Source: Allgaiera indica (GTDB lineage: Bacteria > Pseudomonadota > Alphaproteobacteria > Rhodobacterales > Rhodobacteraceae). From it: a DNA stretch of 64,000 bases. Positions 1 through 9,089 of this stretch are shown piece after piece. The stretch lies in NCBI RefSeq assembly GCF_900106675.1, contig NZ_FNOB01000008.1:124001-188000 (forward strand), written 5' to 3'. A model generated the notes under the pieces. It made no database searches and was not told where the DNA came from. It was given only the letters and a program-made list of their open reading frames with translations. Position 1 is the first letter of the stretch. Each line of letters opens with the position of its first letter. Both the position numbers and the translations under genes were made by a program.

Positions 1-355
1 GATCCAGGATCACGTCGCCGCAGCAATTCTTTTGCGGTCCCCGGTAGAGGTAACGCGCATAGCCCAGATCGACGCTCACCGCGCCCAAATCGCGGCGGTA
101 GCCGAAGGTCAGATCGACCTCGGATTGATACCCGATCAGCGCGGAGGACGTGTTCGAAGCCCAGACCCCGGCATGAAACCCCTGATATGCGATCTCCAGC
201 GACGGTTGCAGCACGGCGCCGCGGCTTTGCGGCTGCCCGTTGGCCAGGTAACGGCTGGCGAAGGTCAGGTTTCCACCGATCTCCAGATCCCCCGCCAGCG
301 CAGGAGGTGCGGAAAGGGCTGCCAACAGAAGGGCCATGGTCAGGTGGATACGCAT
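1..355 (-). CDS. TorF-family putative porin, C-terminus off the window edge
   Basis: This is the N-terminal 118 residues of an outer-membrane beta-barrel protein. The rest lies beyond base 1. I translated it from the minus strand starting at the ATG at 355-353. A Sec signal peptide (MRIHLTMALLLAALSAPPALA) is followed by a mature start GDLEIGGNLTFASRY. The sequence closely parallels the next upstream gene (502-1137): both share SRY near the mature N-terminus, QPS, WASNTSS, a VDL(T/S)FG(Y/F)R segment and the double-cysteine NCCG. The pair is therefore a tandem duplication. The family (TIGR02001/TorF type) is annotated as porin-like; the substrate is unknown. Confidence 0.85.
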   Translation of the reverse strand, partial: MRIHLTMALLLAALSAPPALAGDLEIGGNLTFASRYLANGQPQSRGAVLQPSLEIAYQGFHAGVWASNTSSALIGYQSEVDLTFGYRRDLGAVSVDLGYARYLYRGPQKNCCGDVILD

Positions 356-462
356 CTTTTTCCTCAGTGATTCGAACACCGGGATGCTGATGCCAATAAT
401 TCCTGACAAAAACAATATGAATTATAACGTGGTCGTGATTGTGCAACTCTTGCGGGGCATCT

Positions 463-494
463 GTGGCGGGGCGACGCGTGGGCGGCCCCGCCAC
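463..494 (-). terminator. GC-rich hairpin downstream of the second porin gene
   Basis: A perfect 10-bp inverted repeat (GTGGCGGGGC at 463-472, GCCCCGCCAC at 485-494) with a 12-nt loop starts 7 bases past the stop of the 502-1137 gene. No T-run follows on the minus strand, so it may be a Rho-assisted terminator or an mRNA 3'-stabilising hairpin separating the two porin genes. The remaining 356-462 is AT-richer (ATTATAAC near 421) and probably holds the promoter of the first porin gene. Confidence 0.5.
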
Positions 495-501
495 GGCCTG
501 C

Positions 502-1137
502 CTAGAGCAGGTTGAAATTGTAGGTCACCGACAGGACGGCCAGACCCTTGGTGACAGTGGTATCGTACCAGGCGAGGCCAAGGCTCGTCTTATCGGTCAG
601 GTCATAGCTGCCGCCGAACTTCCAATAGGTCTGGGCATGCGCGACCTTGCCGACGGACGCGCTCAGCGCGATCTTCGGCATCACCGCCTGCGTGACCGAG
701 ACCGAGTTGTTTGCGATCTTCGACTTCGGGTCGAAGGACAGGCGGTATCCCAGCGTGGTGCCCTTGACCGGCGAGGTCGACAGGCTCAGCACCGCCTCAC
801 CGCAGCAATTGTTATGCGGCCCGTAATAGGTGTAGCGCACATAGCCCAGATCCATGCTGATTGGGCCGTAATCGTGGCGGAAGCCGAAGGACAGGTCGAC
901 CTCTGTGTTCGAGCCGACCAGCTTGGACGAGGTATTCGACGCCCAGATCCCGGCATAGAAGCCCCTGTAGCCGAACTCGACCGAGGGCTGGACTGCGGCA
1001 CCGGTGGTCTGCGGCAGGCCATACGTGAAGTAGCGGCTGGTCAGGCTGATCGAGCCGGAGGCAGTAAGTCCCTCCGCAAGGGCTGGCCCGGCGGCAAGCG
1101 CGGCGGCGAGGGCGACGGAAGACAGGAGGTAGCGCAT
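502..1137 (-). CDS. TorF-family putative porin
   Basis: A 211-residue secreted beta-barrel protein of the TIGR02001/TorF family. It has a clear signal peptide (MRYLLSSVALAAALAAGPALA) and then alternating short strands rich in Tyr, Ser and Gly. It ends in a typical outer-membrane C-terminal strand (VLSVTYNFNLL). The start at 1137 is preferred over an in-frame TTG 12 bases upstream, because GGGGA sits 5-8 bases before the ATG. It follows mch after 81 bp on the same strand and precedes its paralog at 355. NCCG near residue 110 could carry a disulfide or metal site. Substrate unknown. Confidence 0.85.
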   Translation of the reverse strand: MRYLLSSVALAAALAAGPALAEGLTASGSISLTSRYFTYGLPQTTGAAVQPSVEFGYRGFYAGIWASNTSSKLVGSNTEVDLSFGFRHDYGPISMDLGYVRYTYYGPHNNCCGEAVLSLSTSPVKGTTLGYRLSFDPKSKIANNSVSVTQAVMPKIALSASVGKVAHAQTYWKFGGSYDLTDKTSLGLAWYDTTVTKGLAVLSVTYNFNLL

Positions 1138-1218
1138 GTTGATCCCCAAGGGTTTGTGAACACCTCTTGATCACCGGGGATCCCGTCTCGGGCAAATCGC
1201 TTTGTGAAGCTTTTGTGA

Positions 1219-2250
1219 TCAGCGGGGAAGAAGCGCCCAATAATCAAGCTCCAGCAGCACTTCCGGCGCATATTTGCCCTCTGCGGTGCGCAGCACGAAC
1301 GGCTCACTTCCCTGCCGCACCGCCACCAGCCGCAGCCGGATCGCACCGACCGACGGCTCGGATGTCTCGGCCTTGTCCAGCACTTCGGACCAGGCGCGCA
1401 CCGTATCGCCCGCGAAACAGGGGTTGGCATGGGCGCCGCCGTTCAGCGCCGCGATCATCTGCGCGTTGGCCAGCCCGTTGAAGCTCAGCGCGCGGGCCAG
1501 GCTGATGACATGGCCGCCATAGATCAGCCGCTTACCGTCGGCGCGGTTGGTGGCGTCGAAATGCACCTTGGCGGTATTCTGCCACAGGCGGGTGGCCAGC
1601 ATATGCTCGGCCTCCTCGATCGTGACGCCGTCGACATGGTCGATCACCTCGCCGATCGCGTAATCGCCCCACAGATGCGGCTCGCCCGCGGCGACGTTGT
1701 CGTAATCCCGGAAATGCAGCCCCTCTGGCAGCACCAGATCGCCCGGCGCCACGGCATCGGCCAGCTTCGGCACCACCGGGTCAGGGGCATCGTCGGCGGG
1801 CGTGCGCCGCCGCACCATCACCCAGCGCACATATTCCAGCACCTTCCTTCCGTGCTGGTTGGTACCCGTCGTGCGCACCCAGACAACCCCCGACTTTCCG
1901 TTCGAGTTCTGCTTCAGCCCGATCACCTCGGACGCCGCGCTCAGCGTATCGCCGGGCCAGACCGGCGCCAGCCAGCGGCCCTCGGCATAGCCGAGGTTCG
2001 CGACCGCATTCAGGCTGATGTCGGGCACCGACTTGCCGAAGACCAGGTGGAACGCCGCCAGATCATCGATGGGTGAGGCCGGCAGCCCGCAACCCCGCGC
2101 AAATTCGTCTGACGAATAGAGCGCCCCGCGCGCCGGGTAGAGCGCATGGTAAAGCGCCCGCTCGCCACCCGAAACGGTGCGCGGCACGGCATGGCGGATC
2201 ACCTCTCCCAGGCGGTAATCCTCGAAAAACCGGCCCGGGTTGGTCTTCAT
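1219..2250 (-). CDS. mch: Mesaconyl-CoA hydratase (MaoC family)
   Basis: 343 residues with two hot-dog/MaoC-like halves. It fits mesaconyl-CoA hydratase, which interconverts mesaconyl-CoA and (2R,3S)-beta-methylmalyl-CoA in the ethylmalonyl-CoA pathway of acetate assimilation. Supporting features are the R-x-V-x-GGER N-terminal region (residues 24-32), FRDYDNVAAGEPHLWGDY at the start of the second half, and the gene order mcl2-nnrU-DUF1737-mch, which matches Rhodobacter sphaeroides. The ATG at 2250 overlaps the stop of the upstream gene (TGATG), implying translational coupling. It is cytosolic. A generic MaoC dehydratase is the alternative, but the context argues against it. Confidence 0.9.
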   Translation of the reverse strand: MKTNPGRFFEDYRLGEVIRHAVPRTVSGGERALYHALYPARGALYSSDEFARGCGLPASPIDDLAAFHLVFGKSVPDISLNAVANLGYAEGRWLAPVWPGDTLSAASEVIGLKQNSNGKSGVVWVRTTGTNQHGRKVLEYVRWVMVRRRTPADDAPDPVVPKLADAVAPGDLVLPEGLHFRDYDNVAAGEPHLWGDYAIGEVIDHVDGVTIEEAEHMLATRLWQNTAKVHFDATNRADGKRLIYGGHVISLARALSFNGLANAQMIAALNGGAHANPCFAGDTVRAWSEVLDKAETSEPSVGAIRLRLVAVRQGSEPFVLRTAEGKYAPEVLLELDYWALLPR

Positions 2251-2453
2251 CACTGCTCTCCCAGCTTGGTGTCGGGGGTATAAGTGCCCGGCGCCTCCTT
2301 CACCACGGCCTGGCCGCAGCGCATCACCCCATGGGCGGCGTCATAGGCATAGGTGGGGCCGCCGTGCAGCTCCCACCCCTTGTTCAGGGCCTCTGTGACC
2401 TTGTGGCAGAAGGCCGAAGTGTCATCGGCGCTCAGAAATCGGTACAGCTTCAT
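2250..2453 (-). CDS. DUF1737 small protein
   Basis: A 67-residue soluble protein with the typical DUF1737 opening MKLYRFL and the conserved segments FCHKVTEALNKGWELHG and CGQAVVKE. Function is unknown. It overlaps both neighbours by start/stop fusion (ATGA with nnrU upstream, TGATG with mch downstream), so it is locked into the ethylmalonyl-CoA operon. The same small gene sits in this position in related bacteria, suggesting an accessory role in the pathway rather than chance. Confidence 0.85.
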   Translation of the reverse strand: MKLYRFLSADDTSAFCHKVTEALNKGWELHGGPTYAYDAAHGVMRCGQAVVKEAPGTYTPDTKLGEQ

Positions 2454-3007
2454 CCGTAGATCGTTCCCGTATTGGGGCTAAGGCCAAGGGCGACATGGAT
2501 CGCCACAATGATCGCATACATCACCAGCGCGATCACGATCAGCACGGCATCACGCTTCCACCCGCCCGAGGCCGGGCGCAGCCAGGGCCCGGCGGCGTTG
2601 ATCACCGCCATCTCGACCACCGCCCACAGCCCCAGGCCACCGAACAGCACGATCGAGGCCACATCGTTGTGCACCAGCAGGTGGGCGACCGCCCAAAGCA
2701 GCACGCCCCACAGCATCGGATGGCGGATCTTGGTCCACAGCACGCCCTTCGACATGCCCGCGCCGAAGACGATCACAGCGATCACCATCAGCAGGTTGTT
2801 GAGATGGCCATTGCCGGGAATGGTGACGAAATTCTGCGCTGCGGGAACGGCGCGGAAACCCAGCACCATCAGCACAAGCGACACCAGCAGCACCAGCGCC
2901 ACCGCGCCGCGCCCGGCATTCCCCATGCCGGCCCGCGCCCCGGGCGCCAACCGCTTGAACAGGTGCGCGCCCCACCACAGCACCACCCCGAGAATGAGCA
3001 TTGTCAT
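2450..3007 (-). CDS. NnrU-family integral membrane protein
   Basis: A 185-residue polytopic membrane protein with about five or six hydrophobic helices and the conserved IRHPMLWGVLLWAVAHLLVHND segment characteristic of the NnrU family. That family includes proteins once linked to nitrite/nitric oxide metabolism and is related to the haem-b carotene isomerase Z-ISO. The two His of the RHP and AHLLVH motifs are candidate haem ligands. The start at 3007 is chosen because ATG overlaps the mcl2 stop (TGATG); a GTG one codon earlier is less likely. Its role in this operon is not established. Confidence 0.85.
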   Translation of the reverse strand: MTMLILGVVLWWGAHLFKRLAPGARAGMGNAGRGAVALVLLVSLVLMVLGFRAVPAAQNFVTIPGNGHLNNLLMVIAVIVFGAGMSKGVLWTKIRHPMLWGVLLWAVAHLLVHNDVASIVLFGGLGLWAVVEMAVINAAGPWLRPASGGWKRDAVLIVIALVMYAIIVAIHVALGLSPNTGTIYG

Positions 3008-3876
3008 CACGCCGTCTCCTGTCCCTGTTCCATCACGGCGATCGCCTCGGCCTTGGCCAGCGTTTGCCGCGCCGTCACGATATGCAGGTTTTCGACGATC
3101 TTTCCATCCACCACGGCCACGCCCAGCCCCTCGGCCTCGGCCGCATCGAACGCCGCGATCTGGCGCCGGGCCAGATCGATCTCGGCCTCCGAGGGCGCAA
3201 AGGCCCTGTTCGCGCAGGCCAGTTGCGCCGGATGGATCAGGGTCTTGCCGTCAAAGCCCATGTCGCGGCCCTGTTCGCATTCGGTGGCCAGCCCTTCCTC
3301 GTCGAGATAGGCGTTGAAGACGCCGTCGATACAGACGATCCCTTCGGCCCGGGCCGCCATCAGCGCGGCCTGCAGCGCATGCATCAGCGGCAGCCGGTCG
3401 GGCCGGAACCGCATGCCCAGATCCTTGGCCAGATCGTTGGTGCCCATCACGAAGCCCTGCATCCGCGGATGCGCCGCGATCGCGGCGGCGTTCAGCACGC
3501 CTTGCGGGCTTTCGATCATCGCCCAAAGCGCCACGCCCGGGATCTCCCGCGCGACCGCCTCGACATCCTGCGCCGATCCGACCTTGGGGATCAGCACCGC
3601 ATCGATCTCGGCCCCGCCAAGCGCCGCGATGTCATCGCCCCCCCAGGGCGTCTCGAACCCGTTGATCCGCACGATCTTCGCCCGCCGGCCATAACCGCCC
3701 TCGGCCAGCGTCCGCACCAGAAGATCACGGGCGCGGGCCTTCTCCTCCACCGCGACCGCATCCTCTAGATCGAAGATGATCGCGTCGGCCTCCAGCCCGC
3801 GCGCCTTTTCCAGTGCCCGCGCCTTCGAGCCGGGGATGTAAAGTACCGAGCGCCAGGGGCGGGACCGCGGATCCAT
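3007..3876 (-). CDS. mcl2: (3S)-malyl-CoA thioesterase / CoA-ester lyase family
   Basis: 289 residues of the HpcH/HpaI-CitE-type TIM-barrel family. The N-terminal RSVLYIPGSKARALEKA, the acidic IFDLEDAVA motif and AMIESPQGVLNA (Mg-binding Glu) are all visible. In Rhodobacter the short paralog in this gene neighbourhood is (3S)-malyl-CoA thioesterase Mcl2, which releases malate at the end of the ethylmalonyl-CoA pathway. The size (about 285-290 residues, shorter than Mcl1) and the linkage to mch support that over a plain citrate-lyase subunit. The start has a strong GAGGAGAAG Shine-Dalgarno. It is the first gene of the four-gene operon. Confidence 0.85.
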   Translation of the reverse strand: MDPRSRPWRSVLYIPGSKARALEKARGLEADAIIFDLEDAVAVEEKARARDLLVRTLAEGGYGRRAKIVRINGFETPWGGDDIAALGGAEIDAVLIPKVGSAQDVEAVAREIPGVALWAMIESPQGVLNAAAIAAHPRMQGFVMGTNDLAKDLGMRFRPDRLPLMHALQAALMAARAEGIVCIDGVFNAYLDEEGLATECEQGRDMGFDGKTLIHPAQLACANRAFAPSEAEIDLARRQIAAFDAAEAEGLGVAVVDGKIVENLHIVTARQTLAKAEAIAVMEQGQETA

Positions 3877-3969
3877 GATTCTTCTCCTCGCAACAATCTT
3901 TCGCCACAGACCACACCCGCGGCATATTCAGCAAGGCAAAATGCGCCGCAGCGCAGAAACGTGGCCCCT

Positions 3970-3995
3970 GCTCTTTCATTGTTCCGCAAATACGC
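3970..3995 (-). repeat. 3'-end repeat core, copy 1
   Basis: Read on the minus strand, this is GGCGTATTT-like followed by five bases and then ACAATGAAAGAG. It lies 23 bases past the stop of the DUF1674 gene and in its orientation. The 26 bases are identical to those at 31122-31147. The usual G6C hairpin is replaced here by a weak GCCGGCGCC palindrome. Confidence 0.75.
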
Positions 3996-4018
3996 TGGCA
4001 CGGCGCCGGCAAAACGCC

Positions 4019-4240
4019 TCAGAAATCGATCGCCAGGCCCTTCTTTTCCCAATCGCCATAGCGCACCGGCTCGGGGCCGTCGCGGCCGCCCAGCTCTGTC
4101 GGCAGGGGGGCGGCGGCTTCGGCGGCCTTGCGGCGGGCCTCGGCCTCGGCCAGGGCGCGCCTTGCGGCGGGGGGCAGATCGGGGCGGGTGGTCTCGGGCA
4201 TCTCGGCCATGGCGGCATTCCTTGTCTCGGCTGGTGCCAT
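4019..4240 (-). CDS. DUF1674 protein, SDHAF4-like succinate dehydrogenase assembly factor
   Basis: A 73-residue protein ending in the DUF1674 signature GGRDGPEPVRYGDWEKKGLAIDF-type tail. The family is the bacterial counterpart of mitochondrial SDHAF4, which binds flavinylated SdhA and assists Complex II assembly. The middle is an Ala/Glu/Arg-rich helix. The ATG at 4240 has AGGGGGG six bases upstream; a second ATG at 4210 would give 63 residues and is also plausible. The gene is divergent from rsmB with only 40 bp between, and a 3'-end repeat follows its stop. Confidence 0.85.
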   Translation of the reverse strand: MAPAETRNAAMAEMPETTRPDLPPAARRALAEAEARRKAAEAAAPLPTELGGRDGPEPVRYGDWEKKGLAIDF

Positions 4241-4280
4241 GATATACCCCCCTGGGCGATCAGGGCAAACCGAGGGTGCG

Positions 4281-5567
4281 ATGGCGACGGGGCAGGAAGT
4301 ACGGCAGGCCGCGTGGTCGGTGCTGGGCGCGGTGCTGCAAGAGCACCGCCTGCTGGCCGAGGTGCTGGCCGATTCCGCCGGCGCACTTGCGCCGCTCTCA
4401 CCGCCGGAGCGGGCGCGGGCACAGCGGCTGGCACTGGCCACGCTGCGCCAGATGCAACGCGCCGACCGGCTGCTGGGGCCGCATCTGCGCCGGATGCCAC
4501 CCGCCCCGGTGATGAACGCCCTGCGCCTGGCGCTGGTCGAGATCCACGCCGAAGGCGCCCCGGCCCATGGTGCCGTCAATGCCGCCGTCACCCTGCTGCG
4601 CCGCGACAAGGCGACCGGCCGCTACGCCGGCCTTGCCAACGCCGTGCTGCGCAAGGCCGGCCAGGCCCCGGGTTGGGATACGCTGCCGCCGCAATCACTG
4701 CCCGGCTGGCTGCGCAAACCCCTGATCACCGCCTGGGGCAAGGCCTCCGTTACCGCGATCGAGGCCATCCAGGCCGCCGCCCCGCCGCTGGATCTGACGC
4801 CGAAGGACCCCGCGCAGGCCGCCGCCCTGGCCGAAGCACTGGGCGCCGAGGCTCTGCCCACCGGTAGCCTGCGGCTCTCGGCGCCCGGCCAGGTCAGCGC
4901 GCTTACAGGCTATTCCGAGGGCGCCTGGTGGGTGCAGGACGCCGCCGCTGCGCTGCCTGCGCTGCTGCTGGCGCCCCAACCAGGCGAACATGTCGCCGAT
5001 CTGTGCGCAGCCCCCGGTGGCAAGACCTTGCAACTGGCCGCCGCCGGCGCGCGGGTCGAGGCGGTGGATATCTCGGCCGCACGCATGGCGCGGGTGACGG
5101 AAAACCTTGCACGTTGCGGCCTGACCGCGCGCACCCATGTCGCCGACGCCCTGTCCTGGCAACCCCAGGCGCCGCTGGACGCGGTGCTGCTGGACGCGCC
5201 CTGTTCGGCCACCGGCACGATCCGGCGCCACCCGGACCTGCCCTTCGTCAAGGACGGCACCGAACTGGACACGCTGGTCGCGCTGCAGGCCAGGCTGATC
5301 GACCGCGCCCTCACCCTCCTGCGCCCCGGCGGGCGGCTGGTGTTCTGCACCTGCTCGTTGCTGCCCGAAGAGGGCGAGGCCCAGATCACCGCCGCGCTCG
5401 CCCGCCACCCCGGCCTTGCCGTCCTGCCCGCCGAAGCCCCCGGCATCGCGCCCGACTGGCGCTCGTCCGAGGGCGGGCTGCGGATCCGCCCCGATCACTG
5501 GGCCGACCGGGGCGGCATCGACGGCTTCTACATGGCGGTTCTGGCCCGCGCCGCGCCTGTGCCCTGA
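4281..5567 (+). CDS. rsmB: 16S rRNA m5C967-type methyltransferase (RsmB/NOP family)
   Basis: 428 residues. The N-terminal part (about 1-130) is a NusB-like RNA-binding domain, and the C-terminal part is a Rossmann methyltransferase. The SAM-binding motif DLCAAPGGKT, the catalytic APCSATGTIRRHPD segment and the second cysteine motif FCTCSLLPEEGE are all present, as in m5C RNA methyltransferases with two catalytic Cys. The start at 4281 has GAGGG upstream; earlier in-frame starts run through the divergent gene. It is followed by heparinase and purH, an order common in Rhodobacterales. Confidence 0.9.
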   Translation: MATGQEVRQAAWSVLGAVLQEHRLLAEVLADSAGALAPLSPPERARAQRLALATLRQMQRADRLLGPHLRRMPPAPVMNALRLALVEIHAEGAPAHGAVNAAVTLLRRDKATGRYAGLANAVLRKAGQAPGWDTLPPQSLPGWLRKPLITAWGKASVTAIEAIQAAAPPLDLTPKDPAQAAALAEALGAEALPTGSLRLSAPGQVSALTGYSEGAWWVQDAAAALPALLLAPQPGEHVADLCAAPGGKTLQLAAAGARVEAVDISAARMARVTENLARCGLTARTHVADALSWQPQAPLDAVLLDAPCSATGTIRRHPDLPFVKDGTELDTLVALQARLIDRALTLLRPGGRLVFCTCSLLPEEGEAQITAALARHPGLAVLPAEAPGIAPDWRSSEGGLRIRPDHWADRGGIDGFYMAVLARAAPVP

Positions 5568-5690
5568 GCGCTGTGCCCGGCGCGCGCCATTCGCCTCTCG
5601 ATCGGTGCGGCCATAGCCGTTTTCGCCGGTGACAGGCCCAGCCCCCGCCTCTATGGTCTGTCCCGGCAAGAGACGCGAAGGCCCGAAAGA

Positions 5691-7478
5691 ATGGCGCAGC
5701 GACGCAAGGCAGGGGCTGCCCTAGACGAAGACGGATATCCCGCCCGCTCGACCCGGTTTCTCAACCGGGTTTACGCGCGCGCCAGCACCCGTTCGCGCGC
5801 GGCCACCGGCTTCACCTCGCAGCCCGAGCCGCGCACGATCGGCTCTTTCGCCCGCGGCCGCCAGCTGACGGCGGGCAATTTCCTGTTCGCCGGATACCTG
5901 ATCGAAGGCCGGGGCCGCACGCTTTGGGATCTGCCCTCGCCCGACCCCACCTTCGAGGAAGAGCAGCACGGCTTTGCCTGGCTCGACGATCTGGCGGCGG
6001 TAGGCGACGCGGCGGCACGCCAATGCGCCCAGGACTGGACCTTCGGCTGGATCCTGCGCTTCGGCCGCGGCCGCGGCCCGGGCTGGACACCGGATCTGAC
6101 CGGCCGACGCCTGATCCGCTGGATCAACCACGCGCTGCTGCTGCTGAACGGCCAGCAGCGCAAGACGGCGGATCTGTATTTCCGCAGCCTCGCACATCAG
6201 ACCGCCTTCCTGTCCAGGCGCTGGCACGCCGCGCGCCCCGGACTGGCCCGGTTCGAGGCGCTCACCGGTCTGATCTACGCAGGCCTTGCCCTGACCGGAA
6301 TGGAACGTCATGTGGCGCCGGCCTCGGCCGCGCTGGCGCGCGAATGCGCCGAGCGTATCGACGCCGAGGGCGGCATCCCGACGCGCAACCCCGAAGAACT
6401 GCTGGAAGTCTTCACCCTGCTCACCTGGGCTGCGCTGGCGCTGGCCGAGGCCGGACGCATGGCCCCTGCCGCCCACCTGGCCGCGATCGAGCGCATCGCC
6501 CCCACCTTGCGCGCGCTGCGCCACGCCGACGGCGGGCTTGCCCGGTTCCATGGTGGCGGCCGGGGCGCCGAGGGTCGGCTGGACCACGCGCTGGCCAATT
6601 CCGGCGTCCGCGCCAGCGCCCCGCAAGGCCTGGCCATGGGTTTCGCGCGGCTCTCGTGCGGGCGCACCACCACGATCATCGACGCGGCCACACCGCCCAG
6701 CGGTCGCGCCAGTTTCAACGCCCATGCCTCGACGCTGGCATTCGAGATGACTTCCGGGCGGCGGCCGGTGATCGTCAGTTGCGGCTCGGGCGCGCCCTTC
6801 GGGCCGGAATGGCGCCGCGCCGGGCGCGCGACCGCCTCGCATTCGGTATTGGCGATCGAGGGCTATTCCTCGTCGCGACTGGGCAAGCCCGGCTTCAGCA
6901 GCCCGCGCGGGATGCTGACCGATCTGGCCGAGGTGGTGCACGCCAGGATGGAAGCCGCGCCCGAAGGCATCAGCCTGCTGGCTGGCCACCGTGGCTATTC
7001 CCGCACCCATGGCCTGACCCATATGCGCGGGTTGTCGCTGGCCTCGGACGGGCGGATGCTGCTGGGCGAGGACACGCTGGGCGCCTTGACGGAAGAAGAG
7101 CGCCGCCGGTTCGAGGACGTCATGCGCCTGACCCGCGACGACGGCGTGCGCTATGCGCTGCATTTCCACCTGCACCCGGATGTGGACGCGGCGCTGGATC
7201 TGGGCGGCACCGCGGTGTCGCTGGCCCTGAAAAGCGGAGAGATCTGGGTATTCCGCCACGACGGTCATGCCGATTTGCGCATCGAGCCTTCGGTCTATCT
7301 GGAAAAGGGTCGGCTGAAGCCCCGCACGTCTCGCCAGATCGTGCTTGCCGCCAGCGTGACGGACTATGCCAGCCAGATAAGCTGGACGCTGGCGAAGGCA
7401 CAGGATACCCCTCTGGCCATTCGCGACCTCGACCGCGACGAGCCGCTTGAAGAAGGCTCTGCCGCGGACCCGCAATGA
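5691..7478 (+). CDS. Heparinase II/III family protein
   Basis: 595 residues. The N-terminal half is an alpha/alpha-toroid-like helical region (W-rich, with WILRFGRGRGPGWTPDL and IRWINHALLLL), and the C-terminal half is a beta-sandwich of the heparinase II/III type (FNAHASTLAFEM, RTHGLTHMRGLSL, LHFHLHPDVDA). No signal peptide is visible, so the usual polysaccharide-lyase role is doubtful; this alphaproteobacterial subgroup sits between rsmB and purH and has no established substrate. It lies 12 bases before purH and probably shares its transcript. Confidence 0.85.
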   Translation: MAQRRKAGAALDEDGYPARSTRFLNRVYARASTRSRAATGFTSQPEPRTIGSFARGRQLTAGNFLFAGYLIEGRGRTLWDLPSPDPTFEEEQHGFAWLDDLAAVGDAAARQCAQDWTFGWILRFGRGRGPGWTPDLTGRRLIRWINHALLLLNGQQRKTADLYFRSLAHQTAFLSRRWHAARPGLARFEALTGLIYAGLALTGMERHVAPASAALARECAERIDAEGGIPTRNPEELLEVFTLLTWAALALAEAGRMAPAAHLAAIERIAPTLRALRHADGGLARFHGGGRGAEGRLDHALANSGVRASAPQGLAMGFARLSCGRTTTIIDAATPPSGRASFNAHASTLAFEMTSGRRPVIVSCGSGAPFGPEWRRAGRATASHSVLAIEGYSSSRLGKPGFSSPRGMLTDLAEVVHARMEAAPEGISLLAGHRGYSRTHGLTHMRGLSLASDGRMLLGEDTLGALTEEERRRFEDVMRLTRDDGVRYALHFHLHPDVDAALDLGGTAVSLALKSGEIWVFRHDGHADLRIEPSVYLEKGRLKPRTSRQIVLAASVTDYASQISWTLAKAQDTPLAIRDLDRDEPLEEGSAADPQ

Positions 7479-7490
7479 AAGGCCTATGAC

Positions 7491-9080
7491 ATGACCGACC
7501 TGATGCCGCTGACACGGGCACTGATATCCGTTTCCGACAAGACCGGGCTGGTGGACTTCGCCCAGGCCCTGGCCGCCCGCGGGGTCGAGATCCTGTCGAC
7601 CGGCGGCACCGCGCTGGCGCTGCGCAAGGCGGGGCTGCATGTCACCGATGTGGCGGATGTGACGGGTTTTCCCGAGATGATGGACGGCCGCGTGAAGACG
7701 CTGCACCCCAAGGTGCATGGCGGCCTGCTGGCGCTGCGCGACAATCAGGAACATCTGGCGGCGATGCAGGCCCATGACATCGCCCCGATCGACCTCTTGG
7801 TGGTCAACCTCTACCCGTTCGAGGACACCGTGGCGAAGGGCGCCGATTACGACACCTGCATCGAGAACATCGATATCGGCGGCCCCGCGATGATTCGCGC
7901 CGCCGCCAAGAATCACGCCTTCGTCACCACCGTGGTGGACGTGGCCGATTACCACACCCTTCTGGCCGAGCTGGACGCCCATGACGATTGCACCGGCCTG
8001 GCCTTCCGCAAGCGGCTGGCGCAGATCGCCTATGCCCGCACCGCCGCCTATGACGCCGCGGTCAGCACCTGGATGGCCGGTGCGATCGGCACCGAAACCC
8101 CACGCCGCCGCGCCTTTGCCGGCACACTCGCCCAGACCATGCGCTACGGCGAGAACCCGCATCAGAAAGCGGCCTTCTATCATGACGGCTCGGCCCGGCC
8201 CGGGGTGGCGACGGCCACCCAGCATCAGGGCAAGGAGCTGAGCTACAACAACATCAACGACACCGACGCGGCGTTCGAGCTGGTGGCGGAATTCGACCCC
8301 GCCCAGGGCCCGGCCTGCGCGATCATCAAGCATGCCAACCCCTGTGGCGTCGCCACCGGCGCGACCCTGGCCGAGGCCTATTCCCGCGCCTTCGATTGCG
8401 ACCGGACCTCGGCCTTCGGCGGCATCGTGGCGCTGAACCAGACCCTCGACGCCGAGACCGCCGCCGAGATCGTGAAGATCTTCACCGAGGTGGTGATCGC
8501 CCCCGAGGCGACCGACGCGGCGAAAGAGGTCTTCGCCGCCAAGAAGAACCTGCGCCTGCTGACCACCGGCGCGCTGCCCGATCCGAAGGCCGCGCGCATT
8601 GCCTGGCGCCAGGTCGCGGGCGGGTTCCTGGTGCAGGACCACGACATCGCCAATGTCACCGCCGCCGATTTGAAGGTGGTGACCAAACGCGTGCCGACCG
8701 AGGACGAGATCCGCGACCTGCTGTTTGCCTGGACCGTGGCCAAGCACGTCAAGTCGAACGCCATCGTCTATGCCAAGGGCGGCACCACCGTCGGCGTCGG
8801 CGCCGGACAGATGAGCCGCGTCGACAGCGCCCTGATCGCCGCGAAGAAGGCCGAGCGCATGGCCGAGGCGATGGGCCTGCCCGAAAGCCCCGCCAAGGGC
8901 TCGGCCGTGGCCTCGGACGCATTCTTTCCCTTTGCCGACGGGCTGCTGGAGGCCGTCGCGGCAGGCGCCACCTGCGTGATCCAGCCTGGCGGCTCGATGC
9001 GCGACGACGAGGTCATCAAGGCCGCCGACGAGGCCGGCCTGGCGATGGTGCTGACCGGCCAGCGCCATTTCCGGCACTAG
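7491..9080 (+). CDS. purH: Bifunctional AICAR transformylase / IMP cyclohydrolase
   Basis: 529 residues, the usual PurH length. It catalyses the last two steps of IMP synthesis: formyl transfer from 10-formyl-THF to AICAR, then ring closure. The N-terminal MGS-like cyclohydrolase domain shows [20 protein letters not shown] and [13 protein letters not shown]. The transformylase domain shows [14 protein letters not shown], the KHANPCGVA motif with catalytic Lys-His, and [10 protein letters not shown] near the end. It is cytosolic. It sits tightly between the heparinase-like gene and lspA. Confidence 0.97.
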   Translation: MTDLMPLTRALISVSDKTGLVDFAQALAARGVEILSTGGTALALRKAGLHVTDVADVTGFPEMMDGRVKTLHPKVHGGLLALRDNQEHLAAMQAHDIAPIDLLVVNLYPFEDTVAKGADYDTCIENIDIGGPAMIRAAAKNHAFVTTVVDVADYHTLLAELDAHDDCTGLAFRKRLAQIAYARTAAYDAAVSTWMAGAIGTETPRRRAFAGTLAQTMRYGENPHQKAAFYHDGSARPGVATATQHQGKELSYNNINDTDAAFELVAEFDPAQGPACAIIKHANPCGVATGATLAEAYSRAFDCDRTSAFGGIVALNQTLDAETAAEIVKIFTEVVIAPEATDAAKEVFAAKKNLRLLTTGALPDPKAARIAWRQVAGGFLVQDHDIANVTAADLKVVTKRVPTEDEIRDLLFAWTVAKHVKSNAIVYAKGGTTVGVGAGQMSRVDSALIAAKKAERMAEAMGLPESPAKGSAVASDAFFPFADGLLEAVAAGATCVIQPGGSMRDDEVIKAADEAGLAMVLTGQRHFRH

Positions 9081-9089
9081 GGGCGGATC

